A stretch of 64,000 bases of DNA from Mangifera indica (taxonomy: Eukaryota > Streptophyta > Magnoliopsida > Sapindales > Anacardiaceae), in contig NC_058141.1 in assembly GCF_011075055.1 (NCBI RefSeq), positions 10,611,639 through 10,675,638 on the forward strand, given 5' to 3'. Shown here piece by piece: positions 48,900-62,205 of this stretch (position 1 is the stretch's first letter; each line of letters opens with the position of its first letter). The position numbers were made by a program, and so were the translations under genes. The notes below the pieces were generated by a model that saw nothing but the letters and a program-made list of their open reading frames with translations, ran no database searches and was not told the DNA's origin.

Positions 48900-49378
48900 A
48901 CCGCCGATCCATTTGGCAGCCAATTTCGGCCAATTTTTGGTCGTTTCGACCTCCGATTTTCATATAAATCAAATCTACACATTGTATAACATAAAACCCC
49001 TCAATCAATTCAACAAAAACAACCAAAAATCGAAACATTTTAAGCATTATTTTAACCGTAAACCCTAAAATTTCAAACCCAAAATTCTCAATCAAATCTC
49101 AATAATATCAGCAATAACTTGATCCAAAAACGATTACGGGAGATATACTAACCTTATTTGCCATTTGCAGTTGTCGGAATGAAAGAAAATCGACGGAAAT
49201 GACGTTCGCCGTGAGAAGCTTTGGAATTTTCTCTCTCTTGTACAGTGAAAATTTGCTGACTTTATATATGGGGGCAGTTTCGTCATTTCACAAAACATGG
49301 GCATTTTTTCTTTAACCTAAATTTTTTGGATAATTTCGCTTTAACCCCTTTAATTTTGTCTATTTTTAATAATTTCCC

Positions 49379-49387
49379 TTGAACAAA
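49379..49387. repeat. Right target-site duplication of the MULE
   Basis: ttgaacaaa, followed by cctttattgacttgaaatga, which continues the U1 text without a gap. Confidence 0.95.
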
Positions 49388-50497
49388 CCTTTATTGACTT
49401 GAAATGAAAAATGAAATGATAAGTTTTCAGCATGAAACTGTCGTTACACGTGGATTGTGAGTTTTATTGTGCAAAACATGGTGATTCAAAAAGACAATGA
49501 AATAATGAATTTTTTCCTTTCTCCCAATACTTTCGTAAATGCAATGCGTATCATGGGATATTTTGCTTAGTGAAAAAAAGGAAGACAAATAACTCTAGCT
49601 AATAATTTTTAATATAATCTATTAATTTTATCTAATATCATATAAAATACATTAAATTAGGATTAAATATTTTTATATAAAATTTATTTCAAATCAATCT
49701 GATACAATCAATCTAATATGATACAAAATTAAATCAAATAATATTAGGATTCATATAAAAGTACTCTGATATAATCTGAATCGATTCAAATATTTTAAAA
49801 AAAATATTACTTTAATAGAATTTATTATGGATAAATTATAGAATTGTTAAAAGACAATATTAATAACAATTGAAATATTTATAGATTACATATAGTTGTA
49901 TAATAATATACTTATAATTACTGTTATTATTATTTATTTTTATTTTATTATTAAATAGTAAGAATTTGATTTGATGGTTAGTCAAATTATAAACGTTTTT
50001 TAAAGTTCTTACTCTTATAATTATATGTTGTAATTTTATAGTAAGAATTTGAAATATTTACATATTGCTTATAATTGTACTTTGTATAATTATAATTACT
50101 TATATTATTTTATTTTTATTTAAATATTTTTATTTTATTACTAAATAGTAGAATTTAATTTAGTTAATCAAATTATAGTCGTGTTTTAAAAGTTTTAATA
50201 AATAAATTTTTAGATTATTTGCAAATAAGATAAAATATTATATTATATGTTTTATTAATAATATGCTGGGGTAATTTAGTGAAGAAATTAGAATAATAAA
50301 AAAAAATTAGAAAGTGAAAATAATAAATAATTTCGGGTTAATTTGGATCAAGTCTGGTCAACTCAAATATTAAAACGTTGGGTTAAAGTTAAAAAATTTT
50401 AATACAATTCTAATTCAGGTTGTGTTAGAGTTGACACGAACTATCAGGTCTACAAATTACAACCATACGAACAAGCATTTATATTTTAGAAAGAGTA
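49388..50497. other. U2 gene-free stretch right of the MULE
   Basis: Counterpart of 23981-25073, extremely AT-rich, with no gene. Confidence 0.5.
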
Positions 50498-50650
50498 ATG
50501 TTATAACTACCCACTCTTGAGTATATATATGATGTGTTATTATATAATTATATATTACTTTATATTTAATTCAAAATCACTCAATCACTTAATAACACAT
50601 ATCAAATATGTACTTATGTATATATTCAAAATGAATACGCATAATTTTAT
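50498..50650. mobile_element. MITE family A, U2 distal copy
   Basis: Counterpart of 25074-25226. Confidence 0.55.
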
Positions 50651-52157
50651 TGTTTCGAAAATATTTAAAACTTTGCTTATCTTGAACTATTCACTCTTGT
50701 GCACACATGTTTATCACATAATTATTTTGACGTATGCATCTTTATAATTTAATTAAATAAGATAAGCAAATAGATGTGCCTTTGCACAGATGTTTACCAA
50801 ACCGAAATGAAAGAAATTGATATTTGAGTTTCAAATCGAGCCAAATTAATGTAGTGTGTTATTATTCGAGTGACATTGAACCAAGGTCAAACCAATTCAA
50901 CCTTGGCATCGTACACTATCTTAAGCTAAGATCGAGTCTTCATCATCACCTTCTATCTCTTACTCGTGTCAAAAAAACCAAAAATTAGTAAATTCAAGTT
51001 TAAGCTCGAACCCAATCATAAATTCATCTAACCAAACTCGGATCAAACACTAATTTCTACTTGGTTTAATTAAGCTTGATGACACCTTTAGTTATGAGTA
51101 ATTATTTTGTAGCCTAATTGCCATTGTGCAGGCTCAATTTGATGCAGGTATGAATACCGGTTGAAAAAACAAAGAATAAGAATCAAACCCAAAATCAACC
51201 AATTCCTCGAAATAGGAGTCGAGACCGAAACAAGATAGGCGTTGCCATGGCAGGAATGCACAACTATTCTGGGAGCATGGCAGCAACAAGATAGGCGGTT
51301 TCTCTATAATATCGATTTGCATCGGAAATTCAGTATCTTTCTTGATTGCATCATGGTCAACGAATTTCTCTTCTTACAACTTTTGTTGCATTTTCTTGTT
51401 GAGAGAGAGTTTCAAGTCATTTGGTGAAATCCTTTATTCATAAAATATTTGGTTTAAAAGTTTTCGCAAAAACCTCATTTAAACTATTTTTTAATTCATA
51501 ATCTCCTATTATTTTCTTCCTCTACTGTTTATCGCAAAATGTATTATTTTCTTCCTTTTCCATTTAATCTCCTAAAATTTATTAATTATTTATTATTATA
51601 AGGAGAATTTAAAGAATTAACATAAAGAATTTAAAAGTATTTGTTAATGTTATGTAGAATAAAAAGTAATAATAAATTATTATTATTAATGTTACAAGAA
51701 AACCAAAAGATTAATGTGAGAAATGTAAACTTATTGATTATTTATTATTAATGTTATGAGAAAAATAAAAAAATTAGTATGAAAAATCCAAAAGACACGA
51801 AAAATTTGAAAAAATAAAAAAATATATATAAGTAACGAGTCAACCTATCAAAAGCATGCAGGTCAACCTGTTAAAAGTTTGGTACAACACGATTCGCTTA
51901 AGCACAAGTTATGCTATAGGCTTTAGTATTTTTTTGTGGGTTGGCCTGGCTCACAAAGTCCGCTATTGTGCCAGCCTTGGCCTAACATGGTTTACAAGGA
52001 TGGTGGGTCACATTGAAATCAATCTAGTCTGATCCACTATCACCTTTAATTGAGAGTTCTTTAAAAAAAAAAAAATGTGACCATTTGAAGTGTTTTCTCA
52101 TCTGGTAACTTCAACTTTTGATCGAATGGTGTCAATATCATTTTAGCCAATTGTAAC
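50651..52157. other. U2 gene-free stretch
   Basis: Counterpart of 25227-26735. The two small overlapping frames at 51134-51427 are preserved only because the duplication is recent. Confidence 0.4.
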
Positions 52158-52394
52158 TAGGGCTACAAATGAGCCTAGCCATTCACGAACTACTTGCAGG
52201 TCCACTCATATCAAGTTGGACTTAACTTGATTATTTTCAAGCCAAGCTTGTGTGGCTTGAGAAGTAATTATACTCGGGCTAGACACACACACACAAAAAT
52301 ACATTCTTTCTTGAGTGAAGCTTAAGTCCCCACTTTCATTCTCGAGTTCAAGCTAAGCCAAACAATACTTGATTTGGTTCATTTACAACCTTTA
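52158..52394. mobile_element. MITE family C, U2
   Basis: Counterpart of 26736-26972. Confidence 0.65.
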
Positions 52395-52850
52395 TTTAGC
52401 TCTTTTATATAATCAAACACCTTACTTCACCTTGTCACTAGTATTTTGAAAATTGTTAGTGGAAAACTCAAAAATTTTATAGAACTTTATTTTATATTTA
52501 GGTTGATGTTAGCAACACTAAAATTAAAATCAAACAAACTGAAGAAGTGGAGTGGAATCAAGTGACTGACAAGGCGTGAACTTAGTGAATTGTTGTTGAA
52601 TTAAGGCTTGCATTGAAGTAAATGAGGTTTAATAATCGCCACGAGTGAACCTCAGTTCATGTTTCTCAATGCATACTCCTGCCACTCAAGAGGTTGGTAA
52701 CTTGGCTCTAAGCATGAGTTAGGAGCACTATTTGTTTGGGTGGTACCAAAATCTTAACTTAATGCTTTATGTGTATGAGTAAGTTTGAAATTAAAGTAGG
52801 AATTCTTTTGAGCAAAGAAGTTGTTTTTGATCTTTCTATTTTTATATGCC

Positions 52851-53029
52851 AACAAAACTGTGCATATATATGTTTGGTACACAATTTGGATATATAGATG
52901 ATGTGTCATCATGTGATTGGATGATTTTAAATTAAAGATAAAGTAACATCCAAATACATAATATTACATTATCTATTTACATAAATTATATATCAAAAGT
53001 ATATATATATATATACATAACATTTTTCT
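52851..53029. mobile_element. MITE family A, second U2 distal copy
   Basis: Counterpart of 27428-27605. Confidence 0.65.
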
Positions 53030-53402
53030 TCTATGTACATATATGCCTCATTATTTATATATCTACCACAAGAAGGCAGCATCTTATTCTTAAAGGAAGT
53101 TAACTGCAGTGAATTTAGAATAAAAATTTCAAAACTGAAGAAATCTTGCCTCTATATTAACAAATGGATCAAGAAATTAATATGTTATGCTTAAAATGGT
53201 GATAGTATTAATTAAGGTCTAGCCAATTAATGCTAAATCTTGTTAGCTACACTAGAACAATATCCCAACCATAGGAATTTAATTAATTAATTAATTTATT
53301 TATTTTATATACGTTCAGTAGCAGTAGGCAAGATTGAGTCCCACTCAAATTCAATGTCTCATTTCTTTTTCAAAATTATTGGAGAGTGGGCACCCGTAAT
53401 AA

Positions 53403-53552
53403 TATAAAAATAATATGAGTACACACTTATATATATCATTACGTGATTGAATGATATTTTATTTTTAATTAAAAATTATTTAATTATATAATAATATATA
53501 AAAAATATATATTCATTTATATATTCAAAATAGATACATATTATGATTATTA
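53403..53552. mobile_element. MITE family A, third U2 distal copy (diverged)
   Basis: Counterpart of 27979-28128. Confidence 0.5.
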
Positions 53553-55554
53553 GACATGTTATAATTGCCCTATCACTTGCGAACTCTCCTTTGAAACAAG
53601 GATACATTGGCAGATATGATATCTTATATGGCCAGGAAAATACAACAGTCCACTGGGCTTTTCAAAAGCCACGTTGTTTGGCCCATTGATTGTCAAAGGG
53701 TGGGTGGTTCAGCAAAAAGGGGGAAAAATAATAATAAACTGAACACATTTTTAAAATAGTTCAGCCATTTTACGTTTATAATTATGTCATTATTAAGTAT
53801 TCTATTTTGAGTTCGCTGGAATAATTGTAAGTGTTACAAATGGGCTTTGAAAAATTTAAGTTTTTAAAACTAAGTTAAAAAGGAAATTGTTAGTTTTTAA
53901 AACTAATATGAGAAAAGGGGATGAGATTTATTTTTTTATATATTATTAGTTAAATGATATTTTCACTTTTATAACTAATGAATTAAGTTAACTTTAACAA
54001 CTAATAGGGAGAATATTTGGATTTTTGAAACTTAATGGGTGAAAAGTTGGCAATGAACTAAACTTTGGATAGGAATATCTCTTTTGGCCTAAATTATTTA
54101 AGTGGAAATAATAATATCTAATTAAATAATGTAATTGTGTATTTTTTTTCACTCCTAAATCAACTAATTATATAAATTATACTAATAAATTAGTAAAATT
54201 TATTTATACATAGTAGTATTATTTTATTAATATTTTGAAATATTTTTATGAAAATAATTAAAATTTATATTTTATATGGATACCAGGTGGCTATATTACT
54301 AATTTTCCAACACTTTATTGATAACCTTATTAAAATTTATATTTTATTAATTTTTAAGTCTCATCTGCAAAAACTTATACACAAAATGATAATATCAAAT
54401 AAGAGAAATCAATACATACAATATTAAAATTGATTTTAAGTTTAAATCCTTAGTTCTATCAATTTTTTATAATTCTAATTTAAAATAATTATGTCTTGTT
54501 ATTTTGTTGGTTTATTAATAATGTAAATATTGTTTTAAGTTTTATGACTAAATAAATAGTGTAATGTCTATTATGTTATGATAATAAAACATATTTAAAA
54601 ATAGGCACCCACCCAAGGTTTAGTGTATTCCAACTTTCACTTATAAAGTTTTAAAAACTAATATGTTCACTTATCTATTAAATTTTATAGATAGTATAGT
54701 GGTAAAAACGTTATTTATTAATTTTATTTAAAGAAAAATATTACCTTTTTATCCACTTTAATTTTGAAAATTAACAATTTCCCTTTAACTTGGTTTTAAA
54801 AAGCTATTTTTTTCATACCCATCATCTAAAGTTTCCATAATTTAGGGTTAATAGTCGTCCCTCTTAAAGTTCAAAACATTACATTTATAGCCCCAAAAAA
54901 TGCATTTTCTCTTTTCAATAATTGTTCTTCTAAGTGATTTACTCCAACACGTCATCAGCCCTACCACCAGCAATCTCTCTCCCTCCCTGTAGTTTTTTGG
55001 TACGAAAACCACTTATCATCCAATCAAAATGGTTGAATAACGTCGCACATATATATTTGATCCATTGCATAACTTTATGCGACGAATCTGTGCATCGACC
55101 AACACACAAATCAAAACAAATGATGTTGCACGAATCTATGCATCGTCTGGTCGAACATCTCATGGATTAGTTACACTTTATTAATTTTAAAATCATGCCA
55201 AATCAGTAATTGTTTACACATTCTTGAATTGGTGTGATGTTTTACTCAAAGATTTTTTATGTTATTAGCGCAAAAAACTACAACTATTGAACAACATGGA
55301 TGGTAGCATAAATAGAGGATACACTTCAAAACTCAATAATCGAACTTAAATAAACATGAACCTATAAGTGAACATATGTACACTTAAGAACTTAGGTAAA
55401 TATGAACTTAGGAATAACACAAGGACAAGCTAAAGAACTTTATAATAATTGCCATTATGAGCAACTACGAACATAAGTAGAGAACAAATGTGAACCTAAG
55501 AACATTGTCAACTTAAGTACCTTTGAGCAAATCATTGAACTAAATGACTTGATT

Positions 55555-55861
55555 GTTGAACTATTGAACAATATGGAGGGTTGAATAGTTAACAAGGAAT
55601 TGCTATGGAGGAAGAAGTTTCTGATAGAGCTTGGTCTCATTGTGAAAATCAAAGTGTAAATACACTTTGCTAAGAATTCTAAAGTTTGTGTTAAGTTTAA
55701 GCATATAGATACAAGATATCATTGGATAAGGAATTTTATACATGAAAAACTATTAGAACTTGAAAAGATTTATACTAAAGTGTTTTGATATGTCAACAAA
55801 AGCAAGAGACAAATTTAAAGTTTGCCGTACATTAGTCGAGATAGCTAGTCTCTCTAAATAG
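55555..55861 (+). pseudogene. Ty1/copia RNase H relic, U3 copy
   Basis: Near-identical to the U2 copy, including the extra A and the ggagggttgaatag segment that U1 lacks. It is noncoding because of the same frameshifts. Confidence 0.75.
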
Positions 55862-56279
55862 TGGGGTTGTTTGGTTGGCTTTCTTTTCTATATAAGGGTG
55901 GATTAAGTAAAGCCCATATGGAGATTAATAAAATAAAACCCCGGAGGAGAAGAAAAAATGAGAAAATAACTTGAAAGACAAAAGAAAAGAGACAATATTT
56001 TTGGGTTTTAAAGCTATGACCAATTTTAATCAACTACTCCAATCTATCCCGATCTGTGGTTTAATTAAGCTGCAATTTTATGTGCAAGTTTGTGACTCAT
56101 TTTTTTCATTTTAAACAATGGAAACTAATTTTGGAGTGCCAAACAGAGAGTTGTTGAACCCGAAATTGACTCCTTGTTTTGGTGAGAATTTTTCCTTTGC
56201 CTTATAAAAGTTTGTTCCTTTTGGTCAAGATTGTTCGATCTTATTTGTTGTTGTTATATGCCTCCTGGTTTTCTTTAAA

Positions 56280-56490
56280 GAAAACTTTGCATTCCCATTG
56301 TTGATTGACAGTGCTGAATATTGTTGTGGTGGTTCTTTCACCTTTTTACAGTGAAAAGATTTAGTTCACAAGATTAAAATATTTGGAAAACTTTACATTC
56401 CCATTGTTGATTGATAGTGCTGACTATTGTTGTGGTGGTTCTTTCACCTTTTTACATTGAAAAGATTTAGTTCACAAGACTAAAATATTT
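56280..56490 (+). repeat. 106-bp tandem repeat, two units in U3
   Basis: Two units. Here the last unit has the longer ttgtggtggttc form, as if made uniform with its neighbour unit. Confidence 0.9.
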
Positions 56491-56893
56491 TGTGTTCATA
56501 TAGGTAATTATGTGATTTAATTAGTTTTTGCTCCTTAAAACCTGAAAGATTATATTGCATGATAGTTTTACGTTACTCAACAAGAGAACAACGGAGAGAA
56601 CGAATCATTTTATATCATACTCTCTCCCAAATAAAATAACATGCTCTAATCCCTTCAGCACCACAAACTTGAATTTTACTTAATATAGGCTTTAATTCTG
56701 AAGAGTATTCCTTTTATGATGCAGTAGAGAGCTAGTTGCTGTGTCTATTTTTTAAATATATGTACATCTCTTATTCAACGTCTCATAGGAGAGCTAAAAT
56801 AAATACATAATGACTGAAATAAATACTATCCTATTTAATTCTTCTCCAACATCTCCATGCATTATTACTAGCTGCAAGCTACATTATTTAATA

Positions 56894-59747
56894 TTAAACT
56901 TCTTTTGCTTCGTGGTTGGATTGAACCAACCCAAGATCATTGAAGGTTTTCCGATCTTCTACTTGGACACTAGCCTTGTAACGATAACGACATGCAATGT
57001 AAAGAAAATAGATGAAGTTAACGACTCCCATCCCGGCAATAAGATAGTAGAAATAATCTAATCGCCCACCATTGATGTCATTTGTCAACCAATTCGGGTG
57101 GCTATGGCTTCCTGTGGTTGAATGCACTATGTTGACCAGCAAGCTACTCAAGTAACTTGCAACTCCAAAGGAACAAGAAATAAGAGAATTGGCTATGCTT
57201 CTCATGTGGTCTGGGAACTGTTGATTGAAGAATTCAATCTGTCCGATTATACTGAATGCTTCACAGAACCCCATTAGTATAAGCTGAGGAGCTAGCCACA
57301 AAACAGACATGGGAGCAACGCCAAGTGAGTTTGGATGCGAATTGGCTGCAGCCCTTCTCTCTTTTTCTATCAGTCCTGCAACTGCCATTGATAGAATTGA
57401 AAATACGACCCCAATTCCTATTCTTTGCAGAAGAGTGATGCCGCCATCGTGTTTGGTGACTTTTCGGACAGATGGAACTATTAGGCGGTCATAGATTGGG
57501 AGCCAAACGGCTATAGTGAGCAAGGATATGGCTGAGATAGAGCCTGCTGGAATTTGAAATCTGGGTCCGAGGTGTCTGTTCATTGTCAAGGCTTGTAGCA
57601 CTGTGTAAGTTCCTTGTTGTGTAATGGAAACGAAGCAAAGAATTCCTGAAGCCCAAACGGGAATGATCTTTATTACACACTTCACTTCTTCTACTTGTTG
57701 GATGCTGCAGAGCCTCCATGGATTAGTGGGAGATCCATCAGTGTCAAGTTCCTTATCGTCCACTATGATAGCGGCTTTGTTTAGGAATCTGATCAGCAGA
57801 ATCAAAAGGCAAGTAGCATTAATTAATCATCAAATTAAGTGTCTTTCCACTCAAGCGTAAGATATTAAGGAAGCTTGTGTTATATATACAGGCAATTTTA
57901 TCCCAGGTCCAATAGTCTGGAATACTAATAAAATATTGTTTAATTTGCTTAGAGTTTTGGATTTTATAAACCAAAATACGTTTAGACAATTTAATAAGTT
58001 TATAAACTATTTAAACAGTTTTATCTTAATATTTTTAAGTAATATAAAATGCATATTCATGTTTATTATCTCTCTAATTTTTTATTAATATGAGATTCAC
58101 TTAAGAGTCTGACGATCACTTTTTATAGGACTAGCGTCCTTGTCCCACTAGAATTTTGATATTAATTGTATTACCAAATTTAGGCACAATCTAATTGTAT
58201 AATAGAAACAAATATTTAACTTGAACTGGTTGGTGAGAGGTAGTCTAATTGTATAATGAAACAAATATTTAACCTGAACTGGTTGGTGAGAGGTAGCTTT
58301 GACAAAAGAGTGGCTTTCAATGGAGGATCGTAGAAATGAACCCCATTAAACTCTTCATCTTGAACCTTAAGTTTTCGTTTGCTATAAGCTGAAACAAACA
58401 CTTGTGCAATGCCCAAAAAGACGCTGCCCTCTGGCTCAACGTACACATAAAGTTTGGTTCCAGTGAAAAATAGAATGATTGAACACGCCATGAGTATAGT
58501 CGGAATTCCAAATCCCAACACCCAACTCACGGAGGTTTGAATATAAACCACCACAGTTAAAGAGATCAAAATCACCGCAGTAAACGTAGTGTAATACCAA
58601 TTATAGAAGCTGGTAATTCCTTTAGCACCTTCTTCAGTTGTTGCATCAAACTGATCAACACCAAATGGGATACTACATGGCCTGATTCCACCGGAGCCAA
58701 TTGATATAAAGCCAAGACCCATTAGGAGAACACCCAGTTGAGCTTTGCTAGCGCTTTTGCATCGACTAAGAGATTGTTGTGCGGCGTTGCACTTCGGAGG
58801 ATGCAGCTGTGGAAGCCATGCAGTTAACGTCACTATCATCATTCCCTGAAAATAATTATAATTTTGATATAATAAAATCAAGTAATTGAATAATTTAATA
58901 ATAGTTTTCAAATGAACGTGATATAAGATAAATTCAATATACTTCAAACTTATCGTGGACGTTTCACAAACCACATCATTCCAAAACAGGTCTTGAAACC
59001 GACAGAATATGCAGCTTTGTTATTAACTACTTGTACAACAAAATAGAACTAGAGGCTAACCAGTCTCTCAAACCAAAGGCGTCTTCTACAGGCCACATAA
59101 TTGTAAGGTTCGCCTGCTCAGATTTTTTGTCTTATACAGTAGATAGGACAAAGTCTTTTGGCTTGTTTTCTTAATTAATTATTGCTTTCATTGTTGAACA
59201 TCAAAGTTAGAGATGATGATGAAGTATTTTGTGAAGAAGAAAGAAAGTTAATTTACCAGTAGAGATGCAAAGGAGGAAAAAGCAATAGTCTTAAATCTGC
59301 CAACATAGGCATCGGAGATGAAAGCACCGAGTAAAGGTGCAAAATTGGTAATACCCGTCCAGATATTCATAATGTTTACAGCCACAACTTGCTCAAGGAA
59401 AAGCTCGTTCACCAAATATACTGTAAAATTGGCTACCAATCCAAACGTTGCTAACCTCTCAAATGTTTCATTTCCTGCACATCACTTTTAGTTATCATAA
59501 ACAACAAATTTAATTTACAGTCAACAACAATGAGAAAAGAGAGAGAGTGACCTAAGATGAAAGGCATGGATTTCCATCCTCCAGGTTTCTTCTTTGCAGC
59601 TTTCTTTGAATCTGACAAACCGTTGCCGTGCATTTCTTCTGGCTCCCGACCCTTCTCTGCCGAGGTTGACGTTACTGCTTTTTGAAAGCATTTTGTCAGA
59701 CAGTATAGCGAAAACAAGCTGGACTCGCTTTTACCTCCGGCCGCCAT
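56894..59747 (-). CDS. NPF2.13-like: NPF2.13/NRT1.7-like nitrate transporter, U3 copy
   Basis: Exons 59747-59552, 59474-59257, 58845-58274 and 57788-56894 give an intact 626-residue protein. It differs from U1 and U2 by scattered replacements. Examples are Gly for Arg at residue 4, Arg for Pro in the EKG.EPEE segment, GITN for GITH after helix 1, Ala and Glu changes in the FDATTEEGAKGI segment, and TQQGTY in place of TQEKTY in the last exon. TQQGT is the form seen in Arabidopsis NPF2.13, so U3 may keep the ancestral state there. ExxER, membrane helices and splice sites are preserved, so it should be functional. Confidence 0.92.
58191..58297 (-). repeat. 54-bp tandem duplication over the exon 3 splice donor, U3
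   Basis: Counterpart in U3, with the true exon 3 end at 58274. Confidence 0.85.
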
Positions 59748-59849
59748 GATTTTTTTCTACTTGGAAATTTCTTACTTCACCACTATACTCGACCCTTTAC
59801 TAGGAATGAGAAAACTTAGCGCTTGACTTAAGGAGCTTCTTATGGCGAG

Positions 59850-59890
59850 AGCGCGCACAAATATATTATATTGGCAAGGACTATCCCTAA
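59850..59890 (-). promoter_or_regulatory. Likely core promoter of NPF copy U3
   Basis: The minus strand reads GCCAATATAATATATTTG. It keeps CCAAT but the TATA-like stretch is rearranged by small changes. Expression of the three copies could therefore differ. Confidence 0.4.
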
Positions 59891-60320
59891 CAAAGCATAT
59901 ATATATAAGTTTTATTAGATAATTTAGTATTATTTTATTTTTAATTTAAAATTATTAAATAATATAATAATATATATATTAAATATGTAATTATTTATGT
60001 AATTAAAATAAGTATAAATAATTTTATTATATTCTAATAATAGAATGGGAGGACATGACTTAAGTAGAACCAATAAAATTCAATTAACTTTTCTTATTTG
60101 TTTATTTACGTCTAAATATTAATTGAGTTGTATAATTTATTATTATTTTATTATTAATTTAAAAACTATTCAATTATATAATAATTTGTTGAAATTCAAA
60201 TTAATATTCATGTATCTATATGTAACCTTTTTTTTTTTTTTAGGTAAGTAATTTTTCGAGGTTTTACATATATGACAGAGACTCGAAAGTCGAACCCAAC
60301 TTTTTAAAGATGTAATAATA

Positions 60321-60491
60321 TCAATAAAATTATGCATACACACTTTAAGTACATAAACGAATATATATTTAATATGTATTATCATAAAATTTGATAATTT
60401 TGAATTAAAAATAGTATAACATTTAATCGTATAATAACACATAAATGTATACTCATATATATACTTAAAATGAGTACATATAACATTGTTC
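60321..60491. mobile_element. MITE family A, U3 upstream copy
   Basis: More diverged counterpart of 15489-15657. Confidence 0.65.
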
Positions 60492-60512
60492 TAAAAAAGA
60501 TATAATTACTCT

Positions 60513-60838
60513 TACAGGTGTCAATGGGCTAGGTTGGGTCGGCTTTTTGTGTAGCCCATAGGTTGAGTTGGGCCTAAGACTCGTATAATAACAAACATTT
60601 AGATCAGACTATTTATTTTAATAAAAAATAATTTTTTTTATTATAATGATTAATTAATTAATTTTAAAATTTTTTATTTATTATGTAAACAATAACGGGT
60701 CGACTTGACCCATGGGGCTTGTGTCTAGGCTCAAGACCTAGCTCAAAAGACCTATGGGCTAGACCCAATATGCTACAATATCATATCAGATCTTATCGTA
60801 TTAGGTTTTTATCAGATTTTACCTATTTGGCGCCTTTA
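60513..60838. mobile_element. hAT-type MITE (family B), U3 upstream copy
   Basis: More diverged counterpart. The ends read TACAGGTGTCAAT and TTTGGCGCCTTTA. Confidence 0.7.
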
Positions 60839-61163
60839 GGCACTCTGTCCTGCCGTACCCTTTCCATATTTACATATATTAAATCTAAGCCTCAATTATT
60901 CTCACCAGTAATTTAACTCTAACAGGAACCTTAAATGCTAACTTATCATACCAAAACTTGAGGTATACTGTATGCACATATTAATAAATGCGATGAACCC
61001 GAAATTTTAACGTATAAAGAAAGAAGGGGATGATGGAAGAGGTGCTAAATATGAAAGTAACAGGGTAACAATATAGTTGGACAAAGATGTGAAAGTTCAG
61101 GGCAGCGAAGGTTCCATCACATGGACAAACGTATACCTAAACGAATTTATTCTGTAGTTAAAG

Positions 61164-61530
61164 TATAGTAATCGAATCATATATTATATCAGTTATTAAA
61201 AATTTAATTTTATATATTGTGTATTATATTATATTGTATAGCACAGTTTTTAAGAAATAAAATAATAAAAAATATAATAGACACGTTATTATTTTAAAAA
61301 ATATCATGAATACTTATAAAAATTTAAAATTTTTTATATACATCCCTCATATATTATCATTTTCTCTAACAAATGAATCGATCTATATTGGTAATACAAA
61401 TCGTATCATATGATACGTCTGCTATATCATATTAATTATGATACATCTCATAAGACGTATCATTTTTTATTTATATTATATTATATCGTAAAATACATAT
61501 AATATATCGTAAGATATTGATAATTATAGT
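61164..61530 (+). mobile_element. MITE-like repeat family E, U3, plus orientation
   Basis: More diverged counterpart of 16336-16711. Confidence 0.6.
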
Positions 61531-61884
61531 CGGAAGGTCGTCACAGGAAATGTTAATGCCTCCGTTTTCGAACAATTTTTCTTTGAAATTTTTCAAAAAA
61601 TGTTGGACGTGTAAGCTGTGAATGGGTCTCATAGTCTTACAAAAATTTTCTGTTCCTTTCAGTCTTTTACTCTGGCACATGCCATGGCAGCCATGCTAAC
61701 CACTGGAATTATCCACAGTAGAATTGTACGCATGCACAATTTCATCTACTATTGTGGAAGATGAGATGAAGAGGTCAACTTATATGATGTATCAATTATG
61801 GGTTCAAAAATCACATATATAAATATGGTTTTGTATTCCTACACAATATTTTATTATTAGTTGTATTTATTTGATGATCATGTT

Positions 61885-62205
61885 TACGGTTAGATTCGAA
61901 TCGAATTGAGTTTGAATTCGATTTGATTTGTATATAATAGAATTCAAGTTCGTGCTTGAGTTCATTGCAATTAAACTTAAACTCAGTTTGAATTTGATTT
62001 GGCTTATTTCAAACTCGAGCTTTAAACTAACATGTTATTAAAATGACATTTTTTTAATACATATTAATAAAAATAACATCGTTTTGTATCAAAATTTTTA
62101 ACGAGCAAGCTCAAGCTTGAGCTCAAACTCAAAAATGTTGGCTTGAGCTTGATTTCAAACTTGTTCGAACTTGTTTAAGGCTAACTCATTTTGAATCCAG
62201 CCGTA
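61885..62205. mobile_element. hAT-type MITE (family D), U3
   Basis: Same insertion as in U1 and U2, with flanks atcatgtt and atcatatt and more internal change. Confidence 0.8.

Larger units (their letters stand above)
48066..49320 (-). repeat. Duplicated promoter plus first exon, minus strand, no gene body
   Basis: Two tandem copies (about 608 bp apart) of one module occupy the right side of the MULE. Read on the minus strand, each has a TATA-like box (48699-48708 and 49261-49270), a leader, an ATG (48556 and 49164) opening a four-codon exon (MAKK or MANK), and then a splice donor AAG|GTTAGTATATC. No downstream exon is found before the inverted array. It looks like the left-over start of a second gene read from the right end. 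This is inferred from signals only. Confidence 0.6.
43283..49378 (+). mobile_element. Mutator-like element (MULE) inserted in U2, 6,096 bp
   Basis: The element starts GGGAAATTTTAAAAAATGG and ends ...AATAATTTCCC. The first 26 bases of the two ends match at 22 positions as inverted repeats. Its outer flanks are perfect 9-bp direct repeats ttgaacaaa (43274-43282 and 49379-49387), the duplication length typical of Mutator elements, and U1 has one uninterrupted copy of the same site. It carries a broken MULE transposase gene, two inverted arrays, a set of promoter-like repeats on the left and a duplicated promoter module on the right. Only U2 has it, so it inserted after U2 arose, unless U1 is from an uninserted allele. 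Confidence 0.95.
28433..53856 (+). repeat. Tandem segmental repeat unit U2 (hybrid, with Mutator-like insertion)
   Basis: Second copy, 25,424 bp, or about 19.3 kb without the inserted element and its extra target copy. From 28433 to about 31610 it carries U3-type variants. From about 31733 onward it carries U1-type variants. The junction text before it (gggctttgaaaaattt) recurs exactly before U3, so both junctions descend from a single duplication junction. Confidence 0.95.

Noticed and set aside
48526..49095. Minus-strand frame of 189 codons in the MULE right end
   Set aside because: It lies in the duplicated leader/intron module, is not matched by an equal frame in the other module copy and matches no family.
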